From: Saposhnikovia divaricata
Taxonomy: Eukaryota; Streptophyta; Magnoliopsida; Apiales; Apiaceae
Direction of reading: 5' to 3'
Length of the DNA: 64,000 nucleotides
Assembly: GCA_036435485.1 (NCBI GenBank)
Contig: CM071597.1
Coordinates: forward strand, 50,699,881 to 50,763,880
Position 1 is the stretch's first letter; each line of letters begins with the position of its first letter. Shown one piece after another: positions 12,300 to 23,080 of this stretch. A model generated the notes under the pieces. It was not told where the DNA came from. It searched no databases and saw only the letters and a program-made list of their open reading frames with translations. A program made the position numbers and the translations under genes.

Positions 12300-12462
12300 T
12301 AAGTTGCAACTGATACAAATAAGTTGCAAAAATGTTTACAACTTCTGTAACCATGGTTGCAACCATGGTTGCAGAAGTTGCAATCATGGTTTCAACCTTT
12401 GCAAACATGGTTGCAAAAGTTGCAAACAAGATTTCAGAAGTTGCAAACATGGTTGCAACTGA
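12300..12462 (+). repeat. TTGCAACC/CCATGG minisatellite, cluster 2
   Basis: Same core as cluster 1, about eight units including AACCATGGTTGCAACCATGG. Followed by the leader CTATCAAGATGGG and the hairpin motif at 12495-12509, then ACGGAGAATCATACTGTC, nearly the same flank as at 12170 and 15135. Confidence 0.85.
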
Positions 12463-12509
12463 TAAAAATAGTTAATTCTAACTATCAAGATGGGTGCCCC
12501 TGCGGGGCC

Positions 12510-13627
12510 TACTACGGAGAATCATACTGTCTTTAGAAATATAAAATTATATGTCTGTCTCAATGTAAAAGCAACAAGATGGGTTGTCATTTACCCATTT
12601 ATAATAATCGAGTTTGTATCAGAACCGACCTTCGGTATTTTTTTTCTTACCAGGTGGTATCAAGAGATGGAACTTCAAAAAATGGTTGATGACTGATGAA
12701 TCCAAGAGTCATAGAGCTCTTGGTTCAATTAGAGCTGGAACTACTCCCGAAAGGGTGTACAAAGGGAAGAAAATGCATTATTCCCTTTAATGGTGATGAA
12801 GAAGTGGTGAGTGTCACGGCTGTTTTTTTGGAGTGTGTTTTGTTTTGTCTTTTTGGAGGTTGTTCCAAAAGATTTTTTATTTGAGAGGAGTTCTCTCATA
12901 CTTGTATATTCTTTTTAGATCTTTATAAATTTACGAGGTGTTGTCCTCATTTATCTAATAAATAAATTAGTTCTTTAGAAATTAAAGTTACAAATACTAT
13001 TACAAATATCAATGGAACTGATATGACATGTATCTGAATTTGCTAAGTTAATTAAGTTGAAAATAGCAATGGAACTGATATGACATGTGTTTCTGAATTG
13101 CTAAGTTTTTTTTCAAGCTTCGAGTATTGAAGAATAGCATTATTGACTGTGGAGACTCTTTGCTTCCAGATATTCCATTGTTTAGTCATCATGACACTAT
13201 GTCGAACAACACTGTACACAAGTGGATCCATTTGGAAAGACAAGGAGGGATGATTTAGTAAAGCACTTGCAGCTTATAAAACAGAAAGCTTAAGCAAGTT
13301 TGCTGGCTATTTCTGAAACCAATATTTCTTCCCGTGCTAATCGTACTAGAATCTGAGCTTAGTATAGCTATGGGATAGTGTAGGATGAAAGATCAATGAA
13401 CTTGAGGTCTCTGTATTTCAGTAACTTAATTGTTTTACAGCTTACATGTGTTGTACAATGATGGCTTACTTCTTTGAAGATCCTATTTGTGAGGATTTAG
13501 ACGTAACTTGCAATATAGTTATTTGTGAAAAAGTTGATTAAGAAATTGGTATCTTCATAATATTAACTAGAGTTGTTTCAAATGTGGAGTTGGAATAATT
13601 TATTTATTTATTTATTTATTATTCTAT
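12510..13627. other. Intergenic DNA, no gene recognised
   Basis: Short open frames at 12490-12696 and 12696-12884 overlap the repeat flank and show no family resemblance. A (TTTA)n tract lies at 13597-13620. Confidence 0.4.
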
Positions 13628-13628
13628 G

Positions 13629-13772
13629 TATCAGTTGCAACCTTTGCAACCACGGTCGCATAAGTTGCAAACAAGGTTGCAGAAGTTGCAAACATGGTTG
13701 CAAAGGTTGCAACTGATATTGATAAGTTGCAAATAGTGTTGCAACTGAAATTGATAAGTTGCAACTGTAACT
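13629..13772 (+). repeat. TTGCAACC minisatellite, cluster 3
   Basis: About seven units of the GTTGCAA core with ACCACGG/ACATGG spacers. No GC hairpin follows this cluster. Confidence 0.8.
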
Positions 13773-14069
13773 GGATAATAAACACAATGTGCAACAATGC
13801 CCTCAAAGAATTATGAGACAAAGATTACAATCGCAAGAAATAGTAGAATATAGCATATACGACACCGCATTAGACCTTAAACACGCGACTAACATTTTCT
13901 CTTTTTTTGGTAAATGAGGACGAACCCTCGTAAAATTTTTATAACATCAAAAGATATTTACAAAACAAAAGGGTTTACCCTGTCAAAACATGATTAAATA
14001 TTTACACTTCTTTTGTCATGTTAATTACTGGATTGACTTCATATATGTTTATACCTTTTCAAAACATGG

Positions 14070-14182
14070 TTGAGAATTGTTGCAATCATGTTTGCAACCT
14101 TTGTGATCATGTTTGCAAAAATTGCAACCATAGTTGCAACCTTTGTAAACATGGTTGCAAGGTTGCAAATGTTACAACTGAT
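14070..14182 (+). repeat. TTGCAACC minisatellite, cluster 4, with hairpin variant
   Basis: Five to six diverged units, followed by CTATTAAGATGGG and TGCCCCAGTGGAGCC (14214-14228), a degraded copy of the hairpin motif. Confidence 0.75.
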
Positions 14183-14474
14183 CGATATAGTTGAATCTTA
14201 CTATTAAGATGGGTGCCCCAGTGGAGCCTATTCCACATAAATTTAAATTTTATTTATATTAGCTGTTGAGGACCATAAATATTAAACCATTAGTAAACAT
14301 TAACAATTGCATAAAATATCTAAACAATGAACCATTATCAAACATAGTTGAAAAACAAAGTTTTTATTAAATTTGAACCATTAATTATCAAATTCATCGA
14401 ACCAAAAGAACTACATAGTTATGTCAGCAAAATTATTTTTCTACTACTTAATGTCATAAAATAAAAAACACGAC

Positions 14475-15000
14475 TCATTTCTTCACATCTCCCACCTTTC
14501 TCTTTCTCTCATATGGCTTTGTCGTTGCAGCCTTTGTTGATGAAGCCTTTGACGTTAGAGCCTTTCTTGTTGGAGCCTTTGTTGATGGAGCTTTTGTTGT
14601 TGGAGTCTTTGCAATGTTCTCCGACTCACTCTCATAGCTGTATATTTGCTTTGACATTCCGTAGGAATAAAATAATAAGGCAAGCTTGCTTCTGTGAGCA
14701 CCAATATCTAGTTGAACGTGCGGAAAATCAGGCATAGTAGCATAATACTCGGCATATGACAATATGTATATCCCGCTATCACTGCAACAAGAAAAGAAAA
14801 ACAAATCAAATCATAGAATATAATATAACTAAGTATACATTACATAAGCTTAACTAACTTGAATAGTTTCGGAACTTACTTAGGTGATGAAGTAAATTCA
14901 AAATGATGCAAAGGGACATCAAAATAGTCAAGAGCCATCTTGTTAGAATACGCATCGATTGAGAAATTTATATCCTTCCGATCATAAAAACCAGTTGCCT
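14475..15000 (-). pseudogene. Ulp1-like (C48) cysteine protease fragment
   Basis: Two - strand exons: complement(14880-about 15000) and complement(14475-14781), with GT at 14879/14878 and AG at 14783/14782. Exon 1 encodes TGFYDRKDINFSIDAYSNK and FDVPLHH. Exon 2 encodes NDSGIYILSYAEYY, a stretch ending LALLFYSYGMSKQ, then a low-complexity Thr/Lys/Ala/Pro tail. The order matches the C-terminal half of C48 proteases found in plant MULE-type transposons and in SUMO/NEDD8 proteases. The Cys expected in the D-C-G motif reads Ser (AGC), so catalysis should be lost. The N-terminal half with the catalytic His is not recognisable and the minisatellite lies where it should be. Probably a transposon-carried relic. 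Confidence 0.6.
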
Positions 15001-15082
15001 TGAAATAAGTTGCAAATATGTTTGCAACCTTTGCAACCATGGTTGCAGAAGTTGCAACCATGGTTGTAGAAGTTGCAACTGA
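15001..15082 (+). repeat. TTGCAACC/CCATGG minisatellite, cluster 5
   Basis: Four to five units directly upstream (in gene sense) of the C48 protease relic. Followed by CTATCAAGATGGG, the hairpin variant TGCCCCTACGGGACC (15113-15127) and a flank almost identical to that after 12163 (CATGACATGTGTGAGCC in both or nearly so). Confidence 0.85.
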
Positions 15083-15253
15083 AAAATAGTTAAATCTGAC
15101 TATCAAGATGGGTGCCCCTACGGGACCTGCTCTACGGAGAATCATATTGTTTTTAGAAATATAAAAGTATATGCATGACATGTGTGAGCCTTTACAACCA
15201 TGTATAACCATCTTGGAACATACTCCTAAAATTTTCGAGAGCTTATTGTTCAA

Positions 15254-15595
15254 AACATATCTTTCAATACATTGATCCTTAAAGCCTTTGTTGAAAGACC
15301 GTGAACATATTCACCCAAATATCTTCAAAGCAGATGCAAAACCTATATCCGAGTGCAATTTTTGATAACATGTAAGCAATAAAATGAAACTAGTAAATTT
15401 TGCACATAAACATGACTAAAATACTTATTACATTATGGAACAACCTACAGGTCTTAAGGCTAACAAGTTGGGCAAGGGAGGGGCCAAAAAGAGTAATTCA
15501 CTCTAATGTAACTCATCAAACAATAATCACAACTTTTACTATATGCACTGATGTAAAATGTAGAAAAAAGACATATCCATCAAATAATTAAAACA
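15254..15595. other. Intergenic DNA, nothing recognised
   Basis: AT-rich, no gene or element end seen. Confidence 0.35.
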
Positions 15596-16060
15596 TGGTA
15601 TCATTCTTACTCGACAACCCACAAAACACACCCTCTCCTTCCTCCATCAACCCACACCTCACATACATATCAAAAAGCGCAGTCCCCTTATAAACATTTT
15701 CATCATACCCAAATTTCAAACAAAACTCATGAATCTGCCTCCCTTCCCATCCCTCCAGCGGCATTAAGCATAATCGAAAACGTAAAATGATTCGGCTCCA
15801 ATCCCACATTCCACAAATCCGAAAACAACCCCAACGCTTCCCCATTCTTCTCGTGTTACGAATATTTCGTAATCAATGCATTCTAAGACACAAAATCTCT
15901 CACACGCATTTCATGAAATACCTGGCGTGCTTCCTCCAAACACCCACATTTCGCATACATATTCACCACATAATTCAAAATCACCTGAGAATTATTAAAC
16001 CTAGACCTCAACAAATGCTCATGCACAACTTTCCTATATCTAATTCTCCCTAGTTGAGCA
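15596..16060 (-). pseudogene. PPR protein gene fragment
   Basis: On the - strand from about 16060, one frame gives a PPR-like run with VVNMYAKCGCLEEARQVF, then stop codons and a frame change near 15850. A second frame then gives GRQIHEFCLKFGYDENVY and ALFDMYVRCGLMEEGEGVF. These are helices of consecutive pentatricopeptide motifs (plant organelle RNA-binding proteins, PLS type). Only about four or five motifs remain, there is no start or targeting peptide, and stops interrupt the frame, so this is a broken fragment. Its upstream edge is 24 bases from a hairpin motif copy at 16084. Confidence 0.75.
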
Positions 16061-16083
16061 CAGAAATAACATCGACTCCGATG

Positions 16084-16098
16084 TGCCCCTGCGGGGCC
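16084..16098 (+). repeat. GC hairpin motif, last copy
   Basis: Perfect TGCCCCTGCGGGGCC, followed by CTCTACCGGAGAATATGAT, a diverged version of the flank seen at the other copies. The Gypsy LTR begins 19 bases later. Confidence 0.85.
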
Positions 16099-16116
16099 TC
16101 TACCGGAGAATATGAT

Positions 16117-16256
16117 TGATGTGGAATAAAAACGAGGGTTATCAAATTGCGGCTAGGGTTTGTATGTATTTAATGCAATGAGGCTGTTGAGCTTCGAGCT
16201 TTAATGGTTGTTTCCGTGTTCGAGACTAATCGGTCCTCACAGAGTGCCTATGTATC
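16117..16256 (-). repeat. Tat 3' LTR, distal part
   Basis: Matches 53754-53895 with only scattered differences, from TGATGTGGAATAAA to the CTACGTATC-like site where the LINE entered. Confidence 0.9.
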
Positions 16257-16283
16257 TTTTTTTTTGAAATAAACGTACTTGCA

Positions 16284-19200
16284 TTAAAATTTCTCACTAG
16301 CAACAGTACAATCAATGATACTAGGTGCGGTATATAACCACTCCTGATGATCTGACATAGAACATGCTGCCCTTGCTAACAAGTGAGCTGCATTATTCGC
16401 AGATCTATAAACAAACCTAACTAGCACCTCATCATAGTGCTTAAGCAATTCAACACAATCTTCAACTATTGTATCAAAATAAGAGCTCGATCGTTCTCCA
16501 TTTAAAGCATCCACCAACAGTTTTGAATCAGACTCGAAGATACACTTGGTTCTCCTCCAACCCTTAACCCACGACAGCGCCTCTCTCAAGCTTATGGCTT
16601 CTGCCATTCTAGGTTGCACGCATGGTTGTGTGACATTGCTCCTGGCACGAAGGAAATTACCACCATCATCCCGAACCACACACCCCATGCCCACTTTATT
16701 CACCCTAAAATCACAAGCTGCATCAATATTTATTGTAACCCATTCTGCAGGTGGTTTAGTCCACATCCTTGCCCCCAACTCATGTTGTACTCTGCTGTTA
16801 CATTTTCTGTCATTGGCTTTTTTCCAGTCAGCCAACAAGTTCATTGCTGATGCTCTAACCCCAAAGACTGACATATTCACACGATCCCACACCCACTTGT
16901 TCCTTCTGTTCCACAAACTCCAGCTAAGCAACCCTATCAGGACGCATTGTTCTCTACTGCACTTCCTGAACAGATTCCGAATCACTTCAAAAACATTATC
17001 CCCTACTTCTGCAGATATTACCTCTTGCAAACCAGCTGCTCTCCACACATCCTTTGCAAACATACACCCAAACAACATATGAACTGCATCCTCCTCGTTT
17101 GACTGGCACCACGGACACATCAAACTCATACTAACTCTTCTTGTTACTAAAGCTGTTGCAACAGGTAAAACATGTCTGTACGTTCGCCATAAAAAGTTTA
17201 ACACCTTACCTGGCAAATGCAGCGACCACAATTTCTTCCAAAATATAGCCTCTGTACAATCATTCTCTCCTTGCAATCTTCGATAACAACTCCTAACAGT
17301 AAAATTCCCTTTTTCATCCATTAGCCAAAACCAAGAATCCTCTCGACATCTACTAGGAATAGGTACCTGTTTAATTAAGTTCATATCCCTTTCATTACAT
17401 AAGTCTCGAAGGATGTCTTCATCCCAGGTACGTCCCTCTTCTGTCATCAGTCCTTGTACTAACGCTTGAGCTAAATCATCCGGCATAGGAGACTGCAGAC
17501 AGCCATCCTCCAAACATGGCAGCCATGGCACCTTCCAAATTCTAGTACTCCGCCCATCCCCTATTCTTCTCCTGCAACCTTGCTTAAGAATCTCCTGAGC
17601 TTCCATTATACTCCTCCAGACATAACTCGGGTTAGCTCCTAACGACGCTTCAAGAAAATCAGAATTAGGAAAATATTTAGCTCGCATAATTCTAGTAACC
17701 AATGGATTAGCATTATTAATGAGCCTCCAGCCCTGTTTTGCTAACATTGACACATTAAAACTCCGCAAGCTCTTAAACCCCAACCCACCACCTGCCTTAC
17801 TTACGCACAACTTGTCCCATGACATCCACCGTATACCCCTACCTGTAGTCTTATTACACCACCAGAATGCATTCATTTTCCTTTCAATACCTTCACAGAT
17901 CTCCATAGGAATTAAGAACAAGTTCATCCAGAAATTAGGAATTGCTTGTACTGCCGTTTTAAGCACCGTCACCTTCCCAACCTTAGACAACACCTTATCA
18001 CCATAACCCTGCAATCTTTGTTGAACCCGTTCTTGCACAAAATTAAAAGTACTCACTTTATTAGAGCCTACTCTCATTGGCATTCCCAAATAATTACCAG
18101 GTTCCTGTTCCTCACCTACACCCAACTGCTGGCAAACTAACTCCCTATTCTCCAGTGTTGTATTTGGAGAAAAAGTGATAGCAGACTTTGCATAGTTTAT
18201 AGACTGACCTGATATACCCTCATATCTCCTAAGAATATTCTTCATAACTACTGCCTCAGGACCCGTAGCTCTGAAAAAAAGGTAACAATCATCTTCGAAC
18301 AAGAGATGAGATATAGGAGGAGCACCTTGAGCTATAGAACACCCATGCAGCAAACCAACTTCTTCGTTCCTTCGATTAATAGCACTTAAACCCTCAGCAC
18401 AAAGGATAAAAATATACGGAGAAATAGGATCTCCTTGACGGACTCCACGTTGAGGCTGAACATCTCCAAAAACTACTCCATCATGCAGAAAACTATACTT
18501 TACCGAACGGATATATCTCATAACCCTATCAATCCACAGCTCACTAAACCCAAATCTCCTCAACATACTTTCAACAAAATGCCACTCCAGCCTATCATAC
18601 GCCTTAGATATATCGATTTTCAGCCCAGCTACACCATTCTTACCCTGTGTCTTTCGCTTCATATAGTGATTAATTTCAAACGCGATGAGAGCATTATCGG
18701 TTAACAATCTACCCTCAATGAAAGCACTCTGCTTATCCGATATAATCGTTTTTAAGCACGGTTTCAGTCTATTTGTCATGACCTTTGATATAATGCGTAC
18801 CAACACGTTACAAAGCGATATAGGGCGCAACTCTATCATTACTTGTGGTGATTTGACCTTGGGAATTAAGCACACCAGGGCGCGATTTACACCATCTGGT
18901 AACTCACCAGTGCTAAAAAAACTTCTGACATACCTTAACTACATCACCACCCACCACGCTCCAGAATGTTTGAAAAAAAGCTGGATTCAGCCCATCCAAT
19001 CCCGGAGATTTATCAGGATGCATAGCGAACGCAGCTGATTTAACCTCTTCAGTAGTGACCTCACCCATTAATCTCATATTATCTTCATCAGACACTTTTT
19101 GCACTTTTTCATATTGTGATAATTCCCCCTATGTATTCAAAGAACTAAAAATCTGTGAGAAGTAATCACTACTTGAATTTCCTCCGCAGTCTCCTTCCAT

Positions 19201-20333
19201 TCTCCATTTGTGTCCTTAATCCTCTTCAACTGATTATTCTTTTTTCTTTTCGTTGCATAATTATGGAAAAAGCGAGTATTACGATCTCCCTCTTTTAACC
19301 AAAATTGTTTTGCACGCTGCCTCCAATAACATTCTTGCCTCTCCAGTAAATTAAGATACTCCCACCTTACTTCATTATATGTTCGTACACCTTGACTGTC
19401 CCTCCGAGATCTAAATTTCTTCAACCTGTATCTACATTCTGTAATCCTATCCCGATATTTCTGAGCTTCCCCTCCTCCCCATTCCTCAAGTTTCATACAA
19501 CAAAATTGAATCTTCCCCAGAATTTCCTATTGAGCAACACTCTCCCATGAGCTTTTAACCAGCCTCATACATTCTTCCTCACGCAGCCAAACATTCTCGA
19601 ATTTAAATCGTCTTGTCCTTGGTACAAACACTTGCTTATTAAGACTTAAATGCAATATGAGATGATCCGAGGTAGAGACTTCCAAAACTTTAACTACCGC
19701 AGAGGGAAAAAGCTCACACCAGGCTCGACTTGCAAAACCCCTATCTAAACGTTCTTGAACCCATCTGTTTGTTCCACGAAACCGTTCCCAAGTAAACTTC
19801 TCCCCTTTAAAACCAAGGTCCCTTAAACCACATTCAATTACCGTTTGCCCAAATCCTTCCAGTAACGATCTTGGATGCTCATTTCCTCCACGTTTTTCAT
19901 CACTATACATTAAATCATTAAAGTCCCCTATTACACACCAAGGCAACATTGAAGCATTAGCTAACCCCCTCAAAACATTCCACGACTCCCTTCTTCTACC
20001 TCTCTCCGGACACCCATAAAACCCCGTGTACCTCCATCTTCCTACTTGATCGTTTTCGACTTCAAAATCAATATAACGCTGACTCCCACCAATTACTCGC
20101 ACCCCTCCTTCATTTTTCCACAGCAACGCTAACCCACCACTATGACCATTCACATCAACAGCCCAATACCCAGCAAAATTTAATTTCCTACATACATCCT
20201 CTATTTTATTCTTTTTAACCAAAGTTTCACTTAAGAAAACCAAACTTGGCCTTATTTGTTGAGTGATTTCTTTCAGAAATCTAACTGTACGTGGGTTGGC
20301 CAGCCCACGACAGTTCCAAGCTAGTAAACTCAT
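16284..20333 (-). pseudogene. LINE ORF2: endonuclease, reverse transcriptase, RNase H
   Basis: Domains in order: APE-type endonuclease (20333-19527; SLLAWNCRGL at the start, GDFND, STSDHLIL at its end), a linker, reverse transcriptase (18875 onward; RPISLCN, IDISKAYDR, QGDPISPYIF, FEDD near 18291-18302), a zinc-binding RT-associated segment (CPWCQ...H...GC), and a plant-type RNase H domain to the stop at 16284. The usual FADD at the polymerase site is FEDD here; both Asp remain. Breaks: in-frame TAG near 19525, a frameshift near 19160, a TAG near 19130, and a frameshift in the T run 18914-18920. It makes cDNA at nicked target DNA when intact; this copy cannot. Confidence 0.9.
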
Positions 20334-21479
20334 TTGGCTAGGCGGGCCTGATCCACAGGTCCCGCCTCTAGTCCGTTTTTTGGCCCAATCATTAAATCCA
20401 GCCCATGAATTAAATTGCCTTGCTCTTCCATCAAAGCCACAATTTCAGTATCTTCCACACGTTTCCTTTTAGCATCAACAATATTTATTTCCTTTCCATG
20501 CAGCATATTATCCGTTATTAATTTCCTTTGATTCAAAATATCATTATCCACAACCACCTCCCCCTGATTTCGCTCCACAATTTGAATTCCCCCATCCCTT
20601 CCTGGAATCTCTCTCACCGTTCCATCAACTTTCATGAAATTCGCACTTACCATCTCCCCACCAGGCATGGCCGTCGTTGAGCTAGATCCACCACCAGTTG
20701 ACACCCATGCACCTCCACCATCAGCCCCATTACGTAGCCACTTTGCCCCCACATTTTTACTAGCTGCATTTCGATTGGGGGCTCTTAACCACACACCATA
20801 AGCTCTTTCAAACTCCTTCTCCGGATTTGCATACACAATAGCACAATCTCTCTCTGAGTGACCCAACATACCGTACACAAAACAAAAGGTGCTCAATCTC
20901 TCATACTTGAAATTGACCCAACTCCAACTTCCCCCTTCTCTTTTAATTTTCATCCTTCTTTTCAACGGTTTATCGATGGCCATTGTTACCCTGATTCGAA
21001 CAAACGACTTCCACACCCCATCAATATTTGCAGAATCCGATTTAACAAACTTACCCACAAAATTCCCTATACTCTGCAGCACTGATTCCGATATGCATCC
21101 TTTAGGAAGATCATACACTTGTATCCAGATATCCATCTCGTTTAGTTTTTGCATATGAGGACCTTCATTTTCCTTTAATGGTCGATACACCAATAGACTT
21201 TGTTCAAAAGTCCAAGGACCTCCTTCCAAGACTTTCCTCATATCTAGAACATGATAAAACACGAACAAGTATCTATACCCCCCTAAATCATGAACTTCCA
21301 TCCCCTCCCTTGGTCTCCATAATGATGCAAGTACATTTCTCATTGCATTAAAATTAATGACCTTCTCCGTAAGAAATTTCCCCACTAGCGTGAAAGTTGG
21401 CCTCACTGGTTGTTGTCCTCCATCCCCCACTGTTACCCCCCCCATCATCCTCTTCCTCCAAAGCTAATCTAGCATACAT
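20330..21479 (-). pseudogene. LINE ORF1 (DUF4283/CCHC RNA-binding protein)
   Basis: The longest open frame is complement(20330-21448), 372 codons. A better start lies at 21479 (MYARLALEEEDD), typical of plant LINE ORF1; it is separated from the rest by a frameshift in a run of eight C at 21436-21443. The first 150 or so residues resemble DUF4283 (VGKFLTEK, LGGYRYLFVFYH, GGPWTFEQ), followed by a zinc-knuckle-like CFVYGMLGHSERDC in which the second Cys is Tyr. The C-terminal part is low in similarity to anything I know. In the family it coats the LINE RNA. Its stop overlaps the ORF2 start by four bases, suiting termination-reinitiation. Confidence 0.85.
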
Positions 21480-21489
21480 TTCCTCCACA

Positions 21490-21862
21490 CTACTAAGAAT
21501 CAAGCCAAAACGTAGTTCTCAGAATGAGGGGTCAGGCCCTTATATAGGCTACGGGAGCCTTAGAATTATGGTAGGATTCGGAGACTTGGTGGGCAAGCCA
21601 CCTCCTTGAGGAAGGTTCTAGACTCCTTCCTTGTATAAATCAGTTTCCATGTTGAATTGGGTGCCTTGGAGGCTACTCCTATTGATATTGTTTCCTTGTT
21701 TGACTCTTATTGTTGAGTTGTTTATCACCCTTAATATTAATTACGAAATTAATATTTAATTATGGTTTTGGGCCTCATAAATGGGCCCCACGTTCGGACC
21801 ATACTGGGTCTAATTAATGCCACATTAAATTTGTTTTTAGGGCTTACTTTTAGCCCATATCA
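21490..21862 (-). repeat. Tat 3' LTR, proximal part
   Basis: Continues the LTR after the LINE, with a likely promoter-type CTTATATAGGC (about 21539) that also occurs at 53948. It ends AGCCCATATCA at 21862, inverted to the TGATGTGG start. The right-hand LTR copy lacks everything after position 54058, so this is the only complete end. Confidence 0.85.
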
Positions 21863-21880
21863 TTTGCCCCCTAACTTCTA
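21863..21880 (-). other. Polypurine tract of the Tat element
   Basis: On the - strand AGTTAGGGGGCAAA directly abuts the LTR start TGATATGG, the usual place where plus-strand DNA synthesis is primed. Its position fixes the LTR end at 21862. Confidence 0.75.
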
Positions 21881-22021
21881 GGAAAACCGATCAGGTTTTC
21901 CTTGAAGTTTTAACTGCCTTTTTCGAGACTTGGGTCAGGGTTTATCGTTGTACACTAGTGTTTCACGAGTACCATCTTTTGATGTAAAGCGTAGAGCGAT
22001 CGACGCGTTTACGACTACATT

Positions 22022-22227
22022 TTAAACGATGCTAAATGGCACTAATCGACACTAAACGGTGCTAACTAGCCTTAAACGATGTCTAGACGGCGTTGCATGG
22101 CATAAGACGGTGCTAAACGGCTCTAATCGACACTAAACGACGTTAATCGGTGCTAATCGGCACTAAATGGCACTAGTCGGTGCTAATCGGCACAAAACGG
22201 CGCTAATCGATGCTAATCGACACTAAT
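22022..22227 (+). repeat. 10-bp tandem repeat array
   Basis: About 20 units of the consensus CTAATCGGCA (with TAAACGGTGC-type variants), in register with few length changes. It lies in the 3' region of the Tat element, where satellite-like arrays are known to arise in this lineage. Confidence 0.9.
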
Positions 22228-22269
22228 CGTAAAGTTGTTAAACGGCTACCGACTGAAAGAGGGTCACCA

Positions 22270-22640
22270 GAAAAACTTCCCGACACAACTGCCTCAGCCA
22301 GAGGACTCCCCGGGAGCCTCTCGGCTGATGGGTCTCGGCTAGAGCCCTCCCCCGGGTGGGTCTCGGCTGCTTACTCTCGGCCAGAGGCCATCCTCGGGTA
22401 TGTCTCGGCCAGAGGGTCTCGGCTGGGCTGCCCTCGGGTGTGTCTCGGCTGGTGACTCTCGGTTGGGGCCTTCCCCGGGTGTGTCTCGACCAATGGGTGT
22501 CAGCCTAGGCTCCCTCGGGATGCCTCTCGGCTCATACCTGTCGGCTGAGGGCTTTCTTGGGTGCCTTTCGACTGGTGGGTGTCGGCAAGGGGCTTCCTAT
22601 GGGTGCCTCTCGGCTGATGCCTTCCTGGCTGAAGGTTGTC
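22270..22640 (+). repeat. GC-rich minisatellite
   Basis: Irregular units of about 35-45 bp built from CTCGGCTG, CCTCGGGTGTGTCTCGGC and GGGTCTCGGCT. It follows the 10-bp array after about 40 bases. GC content is far above the surroundings. Confidence 0.8.
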
Positions 22641-22968
22641 GTCTTTCGATCATCAGCTACCAACACTTAAACGTCGATGAACAAACGTTCTTAACTCTCT
22701 TTTTAAAGTTTTGGCTAATCTCCTGATTAACGTCCCAAATCCTCTTTTAAGCACTAAACTTTTGATTAATCTTAATTAGCTTGTATCATCCAACCAGCTA
22801 TTTTATTCCAGCTCCTTGCCGAATATTCATCACTTCTTTTCCAAAAATATACGAGTTATAACGATCTCTTTGTCAATTTTCCGCCATTTCTGAGATTTTA
22901 AATGACAAATGACCTGTAAACACGAACCTGCCTGAATTCTAACCTGTTCTAGCAGGTCACCACATTTC

Positions 22969-22976
22969 TATAAAAG
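22969..22976 (+). promoter_or_regulatory. TATA box of the antisense gene
   Basis: TATAAAAG about 105 bp upstream of the ATG at 23081, followed by a CT-rich leader. It would drive transcription opposite to the element's gag-pol. Confidence 0.6.
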
Positions 22977-23080
22977 ATGGAGAGAATTCTTCATTTCTCC
23001 TCACTTCTTCATTTCTCAAACTTTCTCTAGTTCTCTACTTCTTAATCTTTGAAGCTCAAGTTCAAGTTCAAGTTCTTAAG

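Larger units (their letters stand above)
16257..21489 (-). mobile_element. L1-type LINE inserted in the Tat LTR
   Basis: A full-length-looking non-LTR retrotransposon of about 5.2 kb. The T run at 16257-16265 is its poly(A) tail on the - strand. ORF1 and ORF2 overlap as ATGA (20330-20333). Comparison with the other LTR shows LTR sequence on both sides, so the borders are good to about 5 bases. No clear target-site duplication is visible. ORF1 and ORF2 both carry lesions, so it is inactive. Confidence 0.9.

Noticed and set aside
12244..12462. Cys-rich or Ala/Thr-rich small protein genes over the minisatellite
   Set aside because: The frames on both strands are the direct result of the repeat; no start context, splice or homologue supports them.
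12015..15082. CRISPR-like array
   Set aside because: Repeats are irregular, spacers are not of constant length, and the genome is a plant's.
16546..17082. 178-codon + strand gene
   Set aside because: It is the opposite strand of the LINE RNase H and zinc region, without homologues.
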